Of a stretch of 5,493 nucleotides of DNA, positions 1 through 5,493 are shown piece by piece (position 1 is the first letter of the stretch; every line of letters starts with the position of its first letter). The notes below the pieces were generated by a model. It searched no databases and was not told the DNA's origin. It saw nothing but the letters and a program-made list of their open reading frames with translations. The translations under genes and the position numbers were made by a program. Source of the stretch: Actinomycetota bacterium (GTDB lineage Bacteria > Actinomycetota > Thermoleophilia > Solirubrobacterales > 70-9); assembly GCA_005884985.1 (NCBI GenBank), contig VAYK01000145.1, forward strand, positions 1 to 5,493, read 5' to 3'.

Positions 1-1
1 G

Positions 2-1486
2 GCCGCGGGGGCGGGGGTGTCGGGGTCCGAGCCGGCGACGGCCCCCGGAATGTTTGACGCGGAGCGTTTGACATTCCGGGGTGTCGCCGGAACGGACCCT
101 GACGGCCCCGCCACAGGTCGCGTCATCCAGCCCGTTGCGCTCGCCGCCGCCGGGATCGCGGCGGGGCTGGCGGCGGGAATAAAGCTCTCGTTCCTGGCGC
201 CGGTCGCCGCCCTGACGGTCGCCGTGGTGGTGATCGCCCCCCGGACCACGCGCCTGCGCGCCGCGGCGCTGTGGGGAATTCCGATGCTGGCCGCCGGCGG
301 TTACTGGTACGTCCGCAACCTGATTGCGGTCGGCAACCCGATCCCCTACATCGGCTCGATCGGCCCGATCTCCCTGGCAGCTCCCGTCCGCGACTTCCAG
401 TTGCGGCCCGACTTCGCGGTCGTTCACTACTGGCATGACACCGGCGTGTGGCGAGACTGGTTCGGGCCGGGCCTGCACGAGTCGTTCGGGACGCTCTGGC
501 CGCTGACCCTGGCGGGCATGATCGCGGTGGCTGTGTTCGCGATCTGGCGCGGGCGCGAGCCGATCCTGCGGGCGCTCGGCGCCTTCGTGATCGTCACGGC
601 GATCGCCTACGTGTTCACGCCGCTGACCGCCGCCGGCGCGCAGGGACACCCGATCTCGTTCGTGTGGAACGTTCGCTACCTGGCCCCCGCCGTGGCGATG
701 GGCCTGGCGATCCTGCCGTGCCTGCCGGCGCTGCGGGCAACGCCCCGGCGCCGGGCGGCGGTCCTGGCTGCGCTCACCGTGCTGCTCACGTTCACCGTCG
801 GCTCGCTGGTGCAGTGGAAGCAGGGCCACACCAAGGGCGCCGTGGCGGCCGCCGTGCTGGTGGTCGGCTTCGCCGTCCTCGTCTCCATCCTGCGCTCGCG
901 CGGCGCGCTCGGCCCCGCCGCGCGGACGCGCGTTCGGGTGGCGCTGGCGGCAGGCGCCCTCGGCCTCGCGATCGCGGCCGGCTACGGCGAGCAGGACCAC
1001 TACCTCACCCACCGGTACGAGAACACAGGCCAGGTCCAGGATCTCGCCGGTGCGCTGCGCTGGTCGCGAGACGTGCGCGGTGCCCGAATCGCCGTCGCCG
1101 GCATCCGCGCCGTGTTCACGCAGTACCCCTTCTACGGCACCGACCTCTCGAACCGGGTGCAGTGGCTCGGCGCCCGCGGCTCGCACGACGCCTACCAGCG
1201 GATCCCCGACTGCCGCCAATGGCGGCGCGCGGTCGACGCCGGCGGCTACACGCACGTCGTGACCACCTTCGACCCCTACCTGCCGGATGACATGCACAAC
1301 TCGCCCGAGGGGCGCTGGACGCAGTCCGACCCCAACGCCCAAGTGATCCTGCGCGACGGGCCCGTAAGGGTGTTCGAGCTCCGCGGGCCACTTGATCCCG
1401 CCGCCTGTGCCGGCCAGAAGCCGCTCACGCAGGCCCAGCTTCACAGCGTGCCCAACCTCAACGGGAGGCCGAACAGTTCCCGCTAG
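2..1486 (+). CDS. GT-C-like polytopic membrane protein (probable glycosyltransferase), C-terminal part, 5' end off window
   Basis: The frame is open from base 2 and ends at TAG 1484-1486. A GTG at 17 could be a start, but the sequence before it is also coding-like and no first outer loop with an acidic catalytic motif is present, so the true start is probably upstream. Numbering from GTG 17: hydrophobic spans lie near 37-75 (containing GLAAGIKLSF, 50-59), 82-98, 160-177, 186-203, 222-240, 248-268, 275-293 and 307-324. YWYVRN (96-101) followed by GNPIPY, and VRYLAP (219-224), are patterns familiar from GT39/PMT-like membrane proteins. After the last span, about 165 residues form a soluble, presumably extracytoplasmic tail with alternating strands and helices, including GGYTHVVTT (409-417) and two cysteines, C399 and C464. 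The inferred role is sugar transfer from a lipid-phosphate donor outside the membrane; substrate is unknown. The fold class is fairly secure; enzyme activity is unproven because the catalytic loop is not in view. Confidence 0.88.
   Translation, partial: AAGAGVSGSEPATAPGMFDAERLTFRGVAGTDPDGPATGRVIQPVALAAAGIAAGLAAGIKLSFLAPVAALTVAVVVIAPRTTRLRAAALWGIPMLAAGGYWYVRNLIAVGNPIPYIGSIGPISLAAPVRDFQLRPDFAVVHYWHDTGVWRDWFGPGLHESFGTLWPLTLAGMIAVAVFAIWRGREPILRALGAFVIVTAIAYVFTPLTAAGAQGHPISFVWNVRYLAPAVAMGLAILPCLPALRATPRRRAAVLAALTVLLTFTVGSLVQWKQGHTKGAVAAAVLVVGFAVLVSILRSRGALGPAARTRVRVALAAGALGLAIAAGYGEQDHYLTHRYENTGQVQDLAGALRWSRDVRGARIAVAGIRAVFTQYPFYGTDLSNRVQWLGARGSHDAYQRIPDCRQWRRAVDAGGYTHVVTTFDPYLPDDMHNSPEGRWTQSDPNAQVILRDGPVRVFELRGPLDPAACAGQKPLTQAQLHSVPNLNGRPNSSR
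43..81. repeat. Perfect 11-bp inverted repeat with nested direct repeat
   Basis: The left arm CCCCGGAATGT (43-53) and right arm ACATTCCGGGG (71-81) are exact reverse complements around a 17-base centre. A seven-base direct repeat GTTTGAC occurs at 52-58 and 66-72, 14 bases apart, overlapping the inner ends of the arms. The element lies in coding sequence for the hydrophilic loop before the first visible membrane span of the first gene. A function is not evident; it could be an operator, an RNA hairpin, a small-element remnant, or chance. Confidence 0.55.
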
Positions 1487-1509
1487 CGCCAGCGCACGTC
1501 AGCGCACGC
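1481..1509. other. Convergent gene junction with palindromic stop and short tandem repeat
   Basis: The two convergent stop codons (TAG 1484-1486 on plus, TGA read from 1501-1499 on minus) are 12 bases apart. The plus stop sits in the palindrome CGCTAGCG (1481-1488). CAGCGCACG occurs twice in tandem, at 1490-1498 and 1500-1508, across the minus stop. No stem with a T-tract is seen, so neither gene has a recognisable intrinsic terminator here and transcripts may overlap into the opposing gene. Confidence 0.4.
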
Positions 1510-2902
1510 CGTCGATCAGCGTCACCGACGGCTCTTTGAGGACGTGACTGACCTCGCCTGGTCGGACGAGGGTCCGCGCCCGAGCCCGGTATCGCCACAG
1601 GATGCAGCAGGGCGCCAATCCCCGCTTCTCGGTCAGCCGGAACCCGTGGTCGGGAGGCGAGATCGTGGACAGCGTGCTGAGCACGTCGATCTCGTCGACT
1701 CGTTCCCGCTTGAAATGGGGGGGCTTGAACTCGCGCCCATTCCGATAGTAGGCGATCGGCTCGTTGGCGTTGCGCAACACCACGAGGACTCGAGGGCCGG
1801 AGGGTGGTCCCATGGCCTCCGCTGCCCCGCGATAGTCCGGTCGTTGCATCTGGCCGCTTTCATAGACGGCGACCAGGACGGCGATGAACACCAGGACCGC
1901 GGCGCCCGCGCTGGCCAGGCCGAGGCGTCTGGCCCGGCTACAGCCGAATCCGATCCCGGCGGCGACCAGGAGGGGCTCCAGCGAACCGATCAGGTTCCGC
2001 GGGTGGAAGAAGTCGACGCCCAGGTAGGCGAGGACGAACGGAACGACGATCGCCGCGGCCGCCGCGCCGACGATGATCAGGCTGCCTTCGCGCTCCCGAC
2101 GCGTGGCGCGCCGCAGTAGCAGAACGAGGGCGATCGCGGCCAGGATCAGCCCGGCGAGGACCGCGGCCTCGCGGAAGTGGCGAACCGACGGGCTGCCGGC
2201 GCCGCGGCGCACGACGGGGACTCCGGTGAACAGGTTCCTCCTGCCGGTTCCCTCCTGCGTGAGCGCGAGCGGGATCAAGGCCAGGCCGACGGCAACGGTT
2301 GCGCCGACGGCAACGATTGGCGCCCGTCGCGGCCAGCCTCTGGCCACCAGCCACAACCCCTCCGCCCCGACGAGGAAGGCGGCGAAGTAGTGCGAGCAGA
2401 GCGCGAGCCCCGAGGCGGTCGCCCACAGTCCCAGGTTGCGCCGCGACGGGTCGTTCAGGCACAGCGCGAAGAAGTAGACGCCCCAGGCCGCGAAGAAGAC
2501 GAAGAGCGCGTACGAGCGGGCCTCCTGCGAGTACCAGACCAGGTAGGGGTTGAAGGCGACCAGAGCGGCAGCGATCAGGCCGGCCCGTCGAGAGGACAGC
2601 TCACGCGCCGCGAGGTAGGCCGCGGGGACGGTCAAGGTCCCGATCAAGGCCGACAGCGAGCGGAGCCCGACTTCCCCGGTGCCGAACAGCTTGCTCCACA
2701 GCCAGGCGAGCAGGTAGTAGAGCGGCGGGCTCCGCTCGCTATTGACCGCCACGTGAAGCGTCTGGCCGAGCCCGCTTTCGAGAACCCGCCACGCGGTGAC
2801 GGCCTCGTCGTGGTCGTAGCTCTGGTGATCGAGCGTTGCGAACCGTACGAGGGCCGCCGCAGCGATGATCCCGGCCAAGATCCAGGCCTGCCGGCGATTC
2901 AT
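1499..2902 (-). CDS. Glycosyltransferase family 39 / PMT_2-like integral membrane protein (GT-C fold)
   Basis: A complete 467-residue protein. The start MNRRQAW puts positive charge just before the first span (about 7-24), as expected for a cytoplasmic N-terminus. The first outer loop has D25, D30 and the D32-E33 pair, matching the catalytic acidic motif of GT-C enzymes that use polyprenyl- or dolichyl-phosphate sugars. Further family hallmarks are SPPLYYLLAWLW (58-69), NPYLVWYSQEARSYAL (118-133), SHYFAAFLV (170-178) and FFHPRNL (298-304). About 11-13 spans can be drawn, the last near 329-347. A tail of about 120 residues follows, beginning RPDYRG (354-359), a pattern that commonly precedes the soluble C-terminal region in bacterial relatives. 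The tail contains adjacent cysteines C432-C433. The expected activity is transfer of a sugar to an envelope glycan, lipid or protein on the outer face; donor and acceptor cannot be assigned. It is convergent with the upstream membrane gene (12-base gap) and divergent from the 825-residue gene (35-base gap). No good Shine-Dalgarno is seen: a GGGGGTAGG lies 11 bases before the ATG, which is distant. Confidence 0.95.
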   Translation of the reverse strand: MNRRQAWILAGIIAAAALVRFATLDHQSYDHDEAVTAWRVLESGLGQTLHVAVNSERSPPLYYLLAWLWSKLFGTGEVGLRSLSALIGTLTVPAAYLAARELSSRRAGLIAAALVAFNPYLVWYSQEARSYALFVFFAAWGVYFFALCLNDPSRRNLGLWATASGLALCSHYFAAFLVGAEGLWLVARGWPRRAPIVAVGATVAVGLALIPLALTQEGTGRRNLFTGVPVVRRGAGSPSVRHFREAAVLAGLILAAIALVLLLRRATRREREGSLIIVGAAAAAIVVPFVLAYLGVDFFHPRNLIGSLEPLLVAAGIGFGCSRARRLGLASAGAAVLVFIAVLVAVYESGQMQRPDYRGAAEAMGPPSGPRVLVVLRNANEPIAYYRNGREFKPPHFKRERVDEIDVLSTLSTISPPDHGFRLTEKRGLAPCCILWRYRARARTLVRPGEVSHVLKEPSVTLIDGVR

Positions 2903-2911
2903 GGGCGCGGA

Positions 2912-2917
2912 AGCCTA
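2912..2917 (-). promoter_or_regulatory. Candidate -10 box (TAGGCT) for the GT39-like gene
   Basis: On the minus strand TAGGCT fits TANNNT and lies nine bases before the ATG at 2902. The predicted start of transcription would leave a leader of only about 2-4 bases. The box overlaps the only purine-rich stretch (GGGGGTAGG) that could otherwise act as a weak ribosome binding site, so the two readings compete. No -35 consensus was found. Confidence 0.38.
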
Positions 2918-2925
2918 CCCCCAGT

Positions 2926-2931
2926 TACGCT
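2926..2931 (+). promoter_or_regulatory. Candidate -10 box (TACGCT) for a leaderless transcript of the 825-residue gene
   Basis: TACGCT fits the TANNNT -10 pattern known from actinobacteria. Six bases (GCCGCG) separate it from ATG 2938, so transcription would be expected to start at or next to the A of the start codon. No Shine-Dalgarno lies in the usual window, consistent with leaderless translation. No TTGACA-like -35 box is visible at 17 bases, which is common for such promoters. Confidence 0.45.
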
Positions 2932-2937
2932 GCCGCG

Positions 2938-5415
2938 ATGCTCGGTGTCTACGAGTCCGCCGCCGCGATCCTGCTCGCCTCGCTCGTGTTCGGCTCGGCG
3001 CTCCTTCACCTGCTGGGACGCACCGCGCCGACCTGGCTCTCGGGCGCGGTCGGCTTCGCCGCGCTCACCGTCGCCTGCCCCCTCCTGATCCGCGTCCCGG
3101 GGCGCGCCACCACCCTCTCGATTCTCGTTGGAGTCGTCCTCTTGGCGGCGCTCGTGTGGATGTGGCGCGGGGCACCGGTATCCGGACGCAAGACGCTGGG
3201 CCGCCGCAGGTGGCGCATACGCCACCTTCGCCGCGCACGGGTCGCGCGGACCCCGAGCGGCGCCGCTCAGCCCTTCCAGAGGGACGTTGGCGTCGCGGCC
3301 ATCGTCGTCGTCATCGTCATTGCTGCCGCCTCACTCCCGTTTGCATTCAACGACAGCAGCGGCCCCCTCGGCGAGGGCATCTACACGACCGGCCAGGCAG
3401 CGCAGCTCTACTGGACCGACTGGCTCCAGCATGGTGTCGGCCCGGAGCCGAACGCGGTGCGCTTCGGCTACCCGACCGGACCGCAGTCGGTCGCCGCGGC
3501 GGCTGCCGAGGCGACCAACGCCTCACTCCTCAACGCCTTCAACGGGCTCCTGCTCGCGATTCCGGTGCTCACGGCGCTGGCCGCGCTCGCCGCGCTCGAG
3601 AACCTGCCGCCCTGGCGCCGCATTGCGGCCGCCTCGCTGACGGGACTGCCGTACCTGGCTGCGTCGTTTCTGGCGCAGAGCGCCTTCAAGGAGACGGCGA
3701 TGGCGCTGCTGGTGCTCGCCTTTGCCGTGGCGCTCGGCGAGCTGGGGCGGCGCCTGCCGTCCGGCGACAACCAGCCGCACCCCCGCCGGGCGATGGTGGT
3801 GGCGCTGATTCTGCTCGCGGCGGCGAGCGTCTTCGTCTACAGCCTCCCGGGGCTCGTCTGGTTCGGGCTCGCGGTCCCGATCTGGCTCGCTCTAGAGCGC
3901 GCAAGTGGCGGACTGCGCGTGGACGTCGGGGCGATGCGCGAGGCCGCGCGTCGCCACCGGAGGGCGATCGCCGCGGTGGCGATCGTCGTCGTCGCTGTGG
4001 CGGCGTTCTCGGCCGCCCAGCTCTCGGGGTTCGTCAGCAAGGTCGGCCACGTCCAGGCGTCGGTGGGGAGGCTCAGCTCGCCGGTGTTCCCCGGCGAGGC
4101 GCTGGGGATATGGCCCGAGGGCGACTTCCGCGTGGTCCGCGGGGACGTCTCCGGCGCCTATCCCGCGGTGGCGCTCGGCCTGCTGGCCGCGGCGATCGGG
4201 GCCTTCGCGGCGATCCGCCGGCGCCACTGGAGCCTGGTCGCCATGGGCGCCAGCGCGGTGATCGTCTACGCCGGCGCGAGGGCGTTCGCCTCGATCTACG
4301 TCGAGGCCAAGGCCCTGGCCATCATGTCCCCGCTGGTGGTGCTCGCCGCCCTCCACGCCCTCTTCTCCCCACGCCCACGGCGCGACGCGAAGGGCGCCGA
4401 GACCGAACGGATGCTGGAGGACAGGGAACGTAAGTTCACGCCACGATTGGTGCTCGGCGGAATCGTTGCCGTTGCCGTCGCCGCCTCGACGTTCCTCGCG
4501 CTGCGCGCCGCCCCGGTCGGCTTCGATCAGCGCGGCAACGAGCTCCAAAGCCTCGCCGGCCTGATCCAGGCCCGCTCGGTCGCCTTCCTCGGCGTCGACC
4601 GCTTCTCGGCGTACTGGCTGCGGGGAACGTTGATGCGAAGCCCCGGCGGGTATGTCCCGTCCGAGGTCCAGGCGCGGCCGAAGAAGGTCTGGCAGCAGGG
4701 GCTGGCGATGGACTTCGACACGCTGCCCTCCGGGCGGCTCGACGACTTCAGCTACGTGATCACGACTACGGCCCAGTACCAGAGCACCCCGCCGCCAAAC
4801 TTCCGGCCCGTCGTCCGAACCGCCTCCTACGTGCTCTGGAAGCGCCAGGGCCCGACGCCCCGCGGGCACATCATCGTCAAGGGCGGGACGCCGGGCGCGG
4901 TGCTCGACTGCGCCAGTCCCGAGGGTCGCGGGATCGCGAGGCGTCCGGGAACCGCCACGGTGCTGCCGGAGCCGGTCGTCAACGGCCGCAAGGCCTGGAG
5001 CCGCAGCGATCGCTTCGACGCTCCGGGAACGGCCACCCAGAAGCTCAGGCTCGGGCCGGGGCGGTGGGCGCTGTCCCTGCAGTACCACAGCCAGGTTCCG
5101 CTGACCGTTTCGGCCCCGGGGCTCCAGATCGGTCTTCCGGCCTCGCTCGACGGCATGTACCTGACCCACCGGGCCCAGGGTGCGTTTTGGGCGGCCGGGA
5201 GGCTGCGCGCGAAGCACGGAGGTCCAGTGACGGTCACGGTGAGTGCCGAGAAGCCGAGCCGGCTCCAGCGACTGGTGGGCGTCGGGCGCCAGGTGTGGCT
5301 CGGGCCGCTCGCGGCGACCCAGGCGGGGTCAAGCAACGTGCCGCTGCGCAGCGCGTGCGGCCGTTTCGTGGACCATTTCACGGTTCGCCGTGGGTACGCC
5401 AGCGGAAATCGCTAG
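2938..5415 (+). CDS. Large GT-C-like polytopic membrane protein with extracytoplasmic C-terminal domain, function unassigned
   Basis: A complete 825-residue protein. ATG 2938 leads directly into the first hydrophobic span, so little room exists for a later start. Spans lie near 8-27, 34-52 and 59-76. A very basic loop follows (84-104: ten Arg and one Lys, no acidic residue), then a span near 117-136. The outer loop contains GEGIYTTGQ (145-153), WTDWLQHG (159-166, with D161) and FGYPTGPQ (176-183). More spans follow, with FKE (250-252) and EAKAL (456-460) near membrane edges, and a final span near 500-520. The last ~300 residues are soluble and probably outside: an alpha/beta-looking part up to about 640 (including FSYVITTT, 604-611), then a strand-rich part bracketed by C658 and C807. 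I recognise the style from uncharacterised actinobacterial membrane proteins, but cannot name a family with confidence. E146 and D161 are candidate catalytic or ligand-binding residues by position only. The context suggests envelope glycan assembly. No Shine-Dalgarno precedes the ATG; a TANNNT box six bases upstream suggests a leaderless transcript. Confidence 0.93.
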   Translation: MLGVYESAAAILLASLVFGSALLHLLGRTAPTWLSGAVGFAALTVACPLLIRVPGRATTLSILVGVVLLAALVWMWRGAPVSGRKTLGRRRWRIRHLRRARVARTPSGAAQPFQRDVGVAAIVVVIVIAAASLPFAFNDSSGPLGEGIYTTGQAAQLYWTDWLQHGVGPEPNAVRFGYPTGPQSVAAAAAEATNASLLNAFNGLLLAIPVLTALAALAALENLPPWRRIAAASLTGLPYLAASFLAQSAFKETAMALLVLAFAVALGELGRRLPSGDNQPHPRRAMVVALILLAAASVFVYSLPGLVWFGLAVPIWLALERASGGLRVDVGAMREAARRHRRAIAAVAIVVVAVAAFSAAQLSGFVSKVGHVQASVGRLSSPVFPGEALGIWPEGDFRVVRGDVSGAYPAVALGLLAAAIGAFAAIRRRHWSLVAMGASAVIVYAGARAFASIYVEAKALAIMSPLVVLAALHALFSPRPRRDAKGAETERMLEDRERKFTPRLVLGGIVAVAVAASTFLALRAAPVGFDQRGNELQSLAGLIQARSVAFLGVDRFSAYWLRGTLMRSPGGYVPSEVQARPKKVWQQGLAMDFDTLPSGRLDDFSYVITTTAQYQSTPPPNFRPVVRTASYVLWKRQGPTPRGHIIVKGGTPGAVLDCASPEGRGIARRPGTATVLPEPVVNGRKAWSRSDRFDAPGTATQKLRLGPGRWALSLQYHSQVPLTVSAPGLQIGLPASLDGMYLTHRAQGAFWAAGRLRAKHGGPVTVTVSAEKPSRLQRLVGVGRQVWLGPLAATQAGSSNVPLRSACGRFVDHFTVRRGYASGNR
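3208..3227. repeat. Perfect 8-bp hairpin with four-base loop inside the 825-residue gene
   Basis: AGGTGGCG (3208-3215) and CGCCACCT (3220-3227) are exact reverse complements separated by CATA. The hairpin falls in codons for the basic loop between the third and fourth membrane spans. It has no T-run after it, so it is not a classical intrinsic terminator. An 8-bp stem in this base composition may arise by chance. Confidence 0.4.
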
Positions 5416-5429
5416 CGTCTTTGCGCCGA

Positions 5430-5493
5430 ATGACCGATACCCGTGCAACCCAACCCGAGGGGCGCTCCCGTGACAAGCCGGCGCTTGCGGTCC
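5430..5493 (+). CDS. Probable start of a further gene, truncated by the window edge
   Basis: ATG 5430 lies 14 bases after the stop of the 825-residue gene and opens 21 codons without a stop, encoding MTDTRATQPEGRSRDK and then PALAV, a polar leader that may be turning hydrophobic. No clear Shine-Dalgarno precedes it. A competing start in another frame is GTG 5470 (MTSRRLRS), which has GAGGGG at 5457-5462 with ideal seven-base spacing. Third-position G+C is about 15/21 in the ATG frame, lower than in the neighbouring genes, and too short to decide. A following same-strand gene is likely, but which start is right, and the product, cannot be told from the visible bases. Confidence 0.4.
   Translation, partial: MTDTRATQPEGRSRDKPALAV

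Larger units (their letters stand above)
2906..2937. promoter_or_regulatory. Imperfect inverted repeat filling the divergent intergenic gap
   Basis: The 35 bases between the two divergent ATG codons (2903-2937) hold two 12-base arms: CGCGGAAGCCTA (2906-2917) and TACGCTGCCGCG (2926-2937). The reverse complement of the left arm matches the right arm at 10 of 12 positions; the centre is the eight bases CCCCCAGT. Each arm read outward is a TANGCT box, one base, then CCGCG, then the start codon (with three extra bases on the minus side). This symmetry may be paired promoters, an operator for a dimeric regulator, or both. The sequence is seen directly; the role is inferred. Confidence 0.5.

Noticed and set aside
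68..96. TTGACA at 68-73 as a -35 promoter element
   Set aside because: No -10-like hexamer is found 16-19 bases downstream, and the site lies inside the open frame of the first gene.
448..1290. 280-codon open frame inside the first gene
   Set aside because: It is an Arg/Ala/Gly-rich shadow in another frame of a gene with clear membrane spans and family patterns.
1487..1498. Bidirectional terminator between the convergent genes
   Set aside because: The 12-base gap and its flanks contain only an 8-bp palindrome and a short direct repeat, without a stable stem plus T-tract.
2177..3088. 303-codon open frame on the plus strand opposite the GT39-like gene, running across the divergent gap
   Set aside because: The composition is low-complexity Gly/Arg/Gln/Asp/Glu, there is no motif, and it would span the start codons of two well-supported genes.
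3301..3312. GTC-rich microrepeat shared with 3983-3994 (ATCGTCGTCGTC)
   Set aside because: Both copies encode Ile-Val-Val-Val in membrane spans; codon bias explains the match without a duplication.
3965..3985. Inverted repeat CGATCGCC / GGCGATCG with a five-base loop
   Set aside because: GCGATCGC-like strings recur in this window because Ala-Ile-Ala codons in membrane spans generate them, so the pairing is probably a by-product of coding. No cyanobacterial-type repeat family is implied.
2865..4433. 522-codon open frame on the plus strand overlapping the 825-residue gene
   Set aside because: Its product is Arg/Gly/Ala-rich and lacks hydrophobic spans or recognisable motifs, as expected for an out-of-frame reading of GC-rich DNA. 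The overlapping frame gives a coherent membrane protein.
3892..5217. 441-codon open frame on the minus strand
   Set aside because: It is antisense to the 825-residue gene, and its composition (Gly, Arg, Glu, Asp, His) is typical of the mirror frame of an Ala/Val/Leu-rich coding region. No motif or domain was seen.

Overview
This is a GC-rich window (roughly 70% G+C by eye) with strong G/C preference at third codon positions. The long Ala/Arg/Val/Leu-rich polytopic membrane proteins suggest a high-GC actinobacterium. The protein style resembles Thermoleophilia/Solirubrobacterales, but that placement is inference from family resemblance, not from a search or a phylogenetic marker.

Layout. (1) Bases 2-1486, + strand: the C-terminal part of a GT-C-like integral membrane protein whose start lies left of the window. 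(2) Bases 1499-2902, - strand: a complete 467-residue family 39/PMT_2-like glycosyltransferase, convergent with the first gene and separated from it by 12 bases. (3) Bases 2938-5415, + strand: a complete 825-residue polytopic membrane protein with an extracytoplasmic C-terminal region. It is divergent from gene 2, with only 35 bases between the two ATG codons. (4) From about 5430 to the right edge: the probable beginning of a further + strand gene, with two competing start codons. No RNA gene, insertion sequence, CRISPR array or defence system was seen, and no gene-free stretch exceeds 35 bases.

All three long genes share one plan: a multi-span membrane core, then a soluble extracytoplasmic C-terminal region. 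Gene 2 shows the acidic DE pair of the first outer loop typical of lipid-phosphate-sugar-dependent transferases. The simplest reading is a cell-envelope glycan locus, in which polyprenyl-phosphate-linked sugars are transferred to acceptors on the outer face of the membrane. Donor and acceptor cannot be read from the sequence.

The most interesting non-coding signal is the 35-base divergent gap. It holds two TANNNT-type -10 candidates arranged as an imperfect 12-bp inverted repeat (10 of 12 matching). Each lies 6 to 9 bases from its start codon, which suggests back-to-back leaderless or near-leaderless promoters. A perfect 11-bp inverted repeat containing a nested direct repeat lies at 43-81 inside gene 1. 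I see no evidence for a wholly new biological system here.
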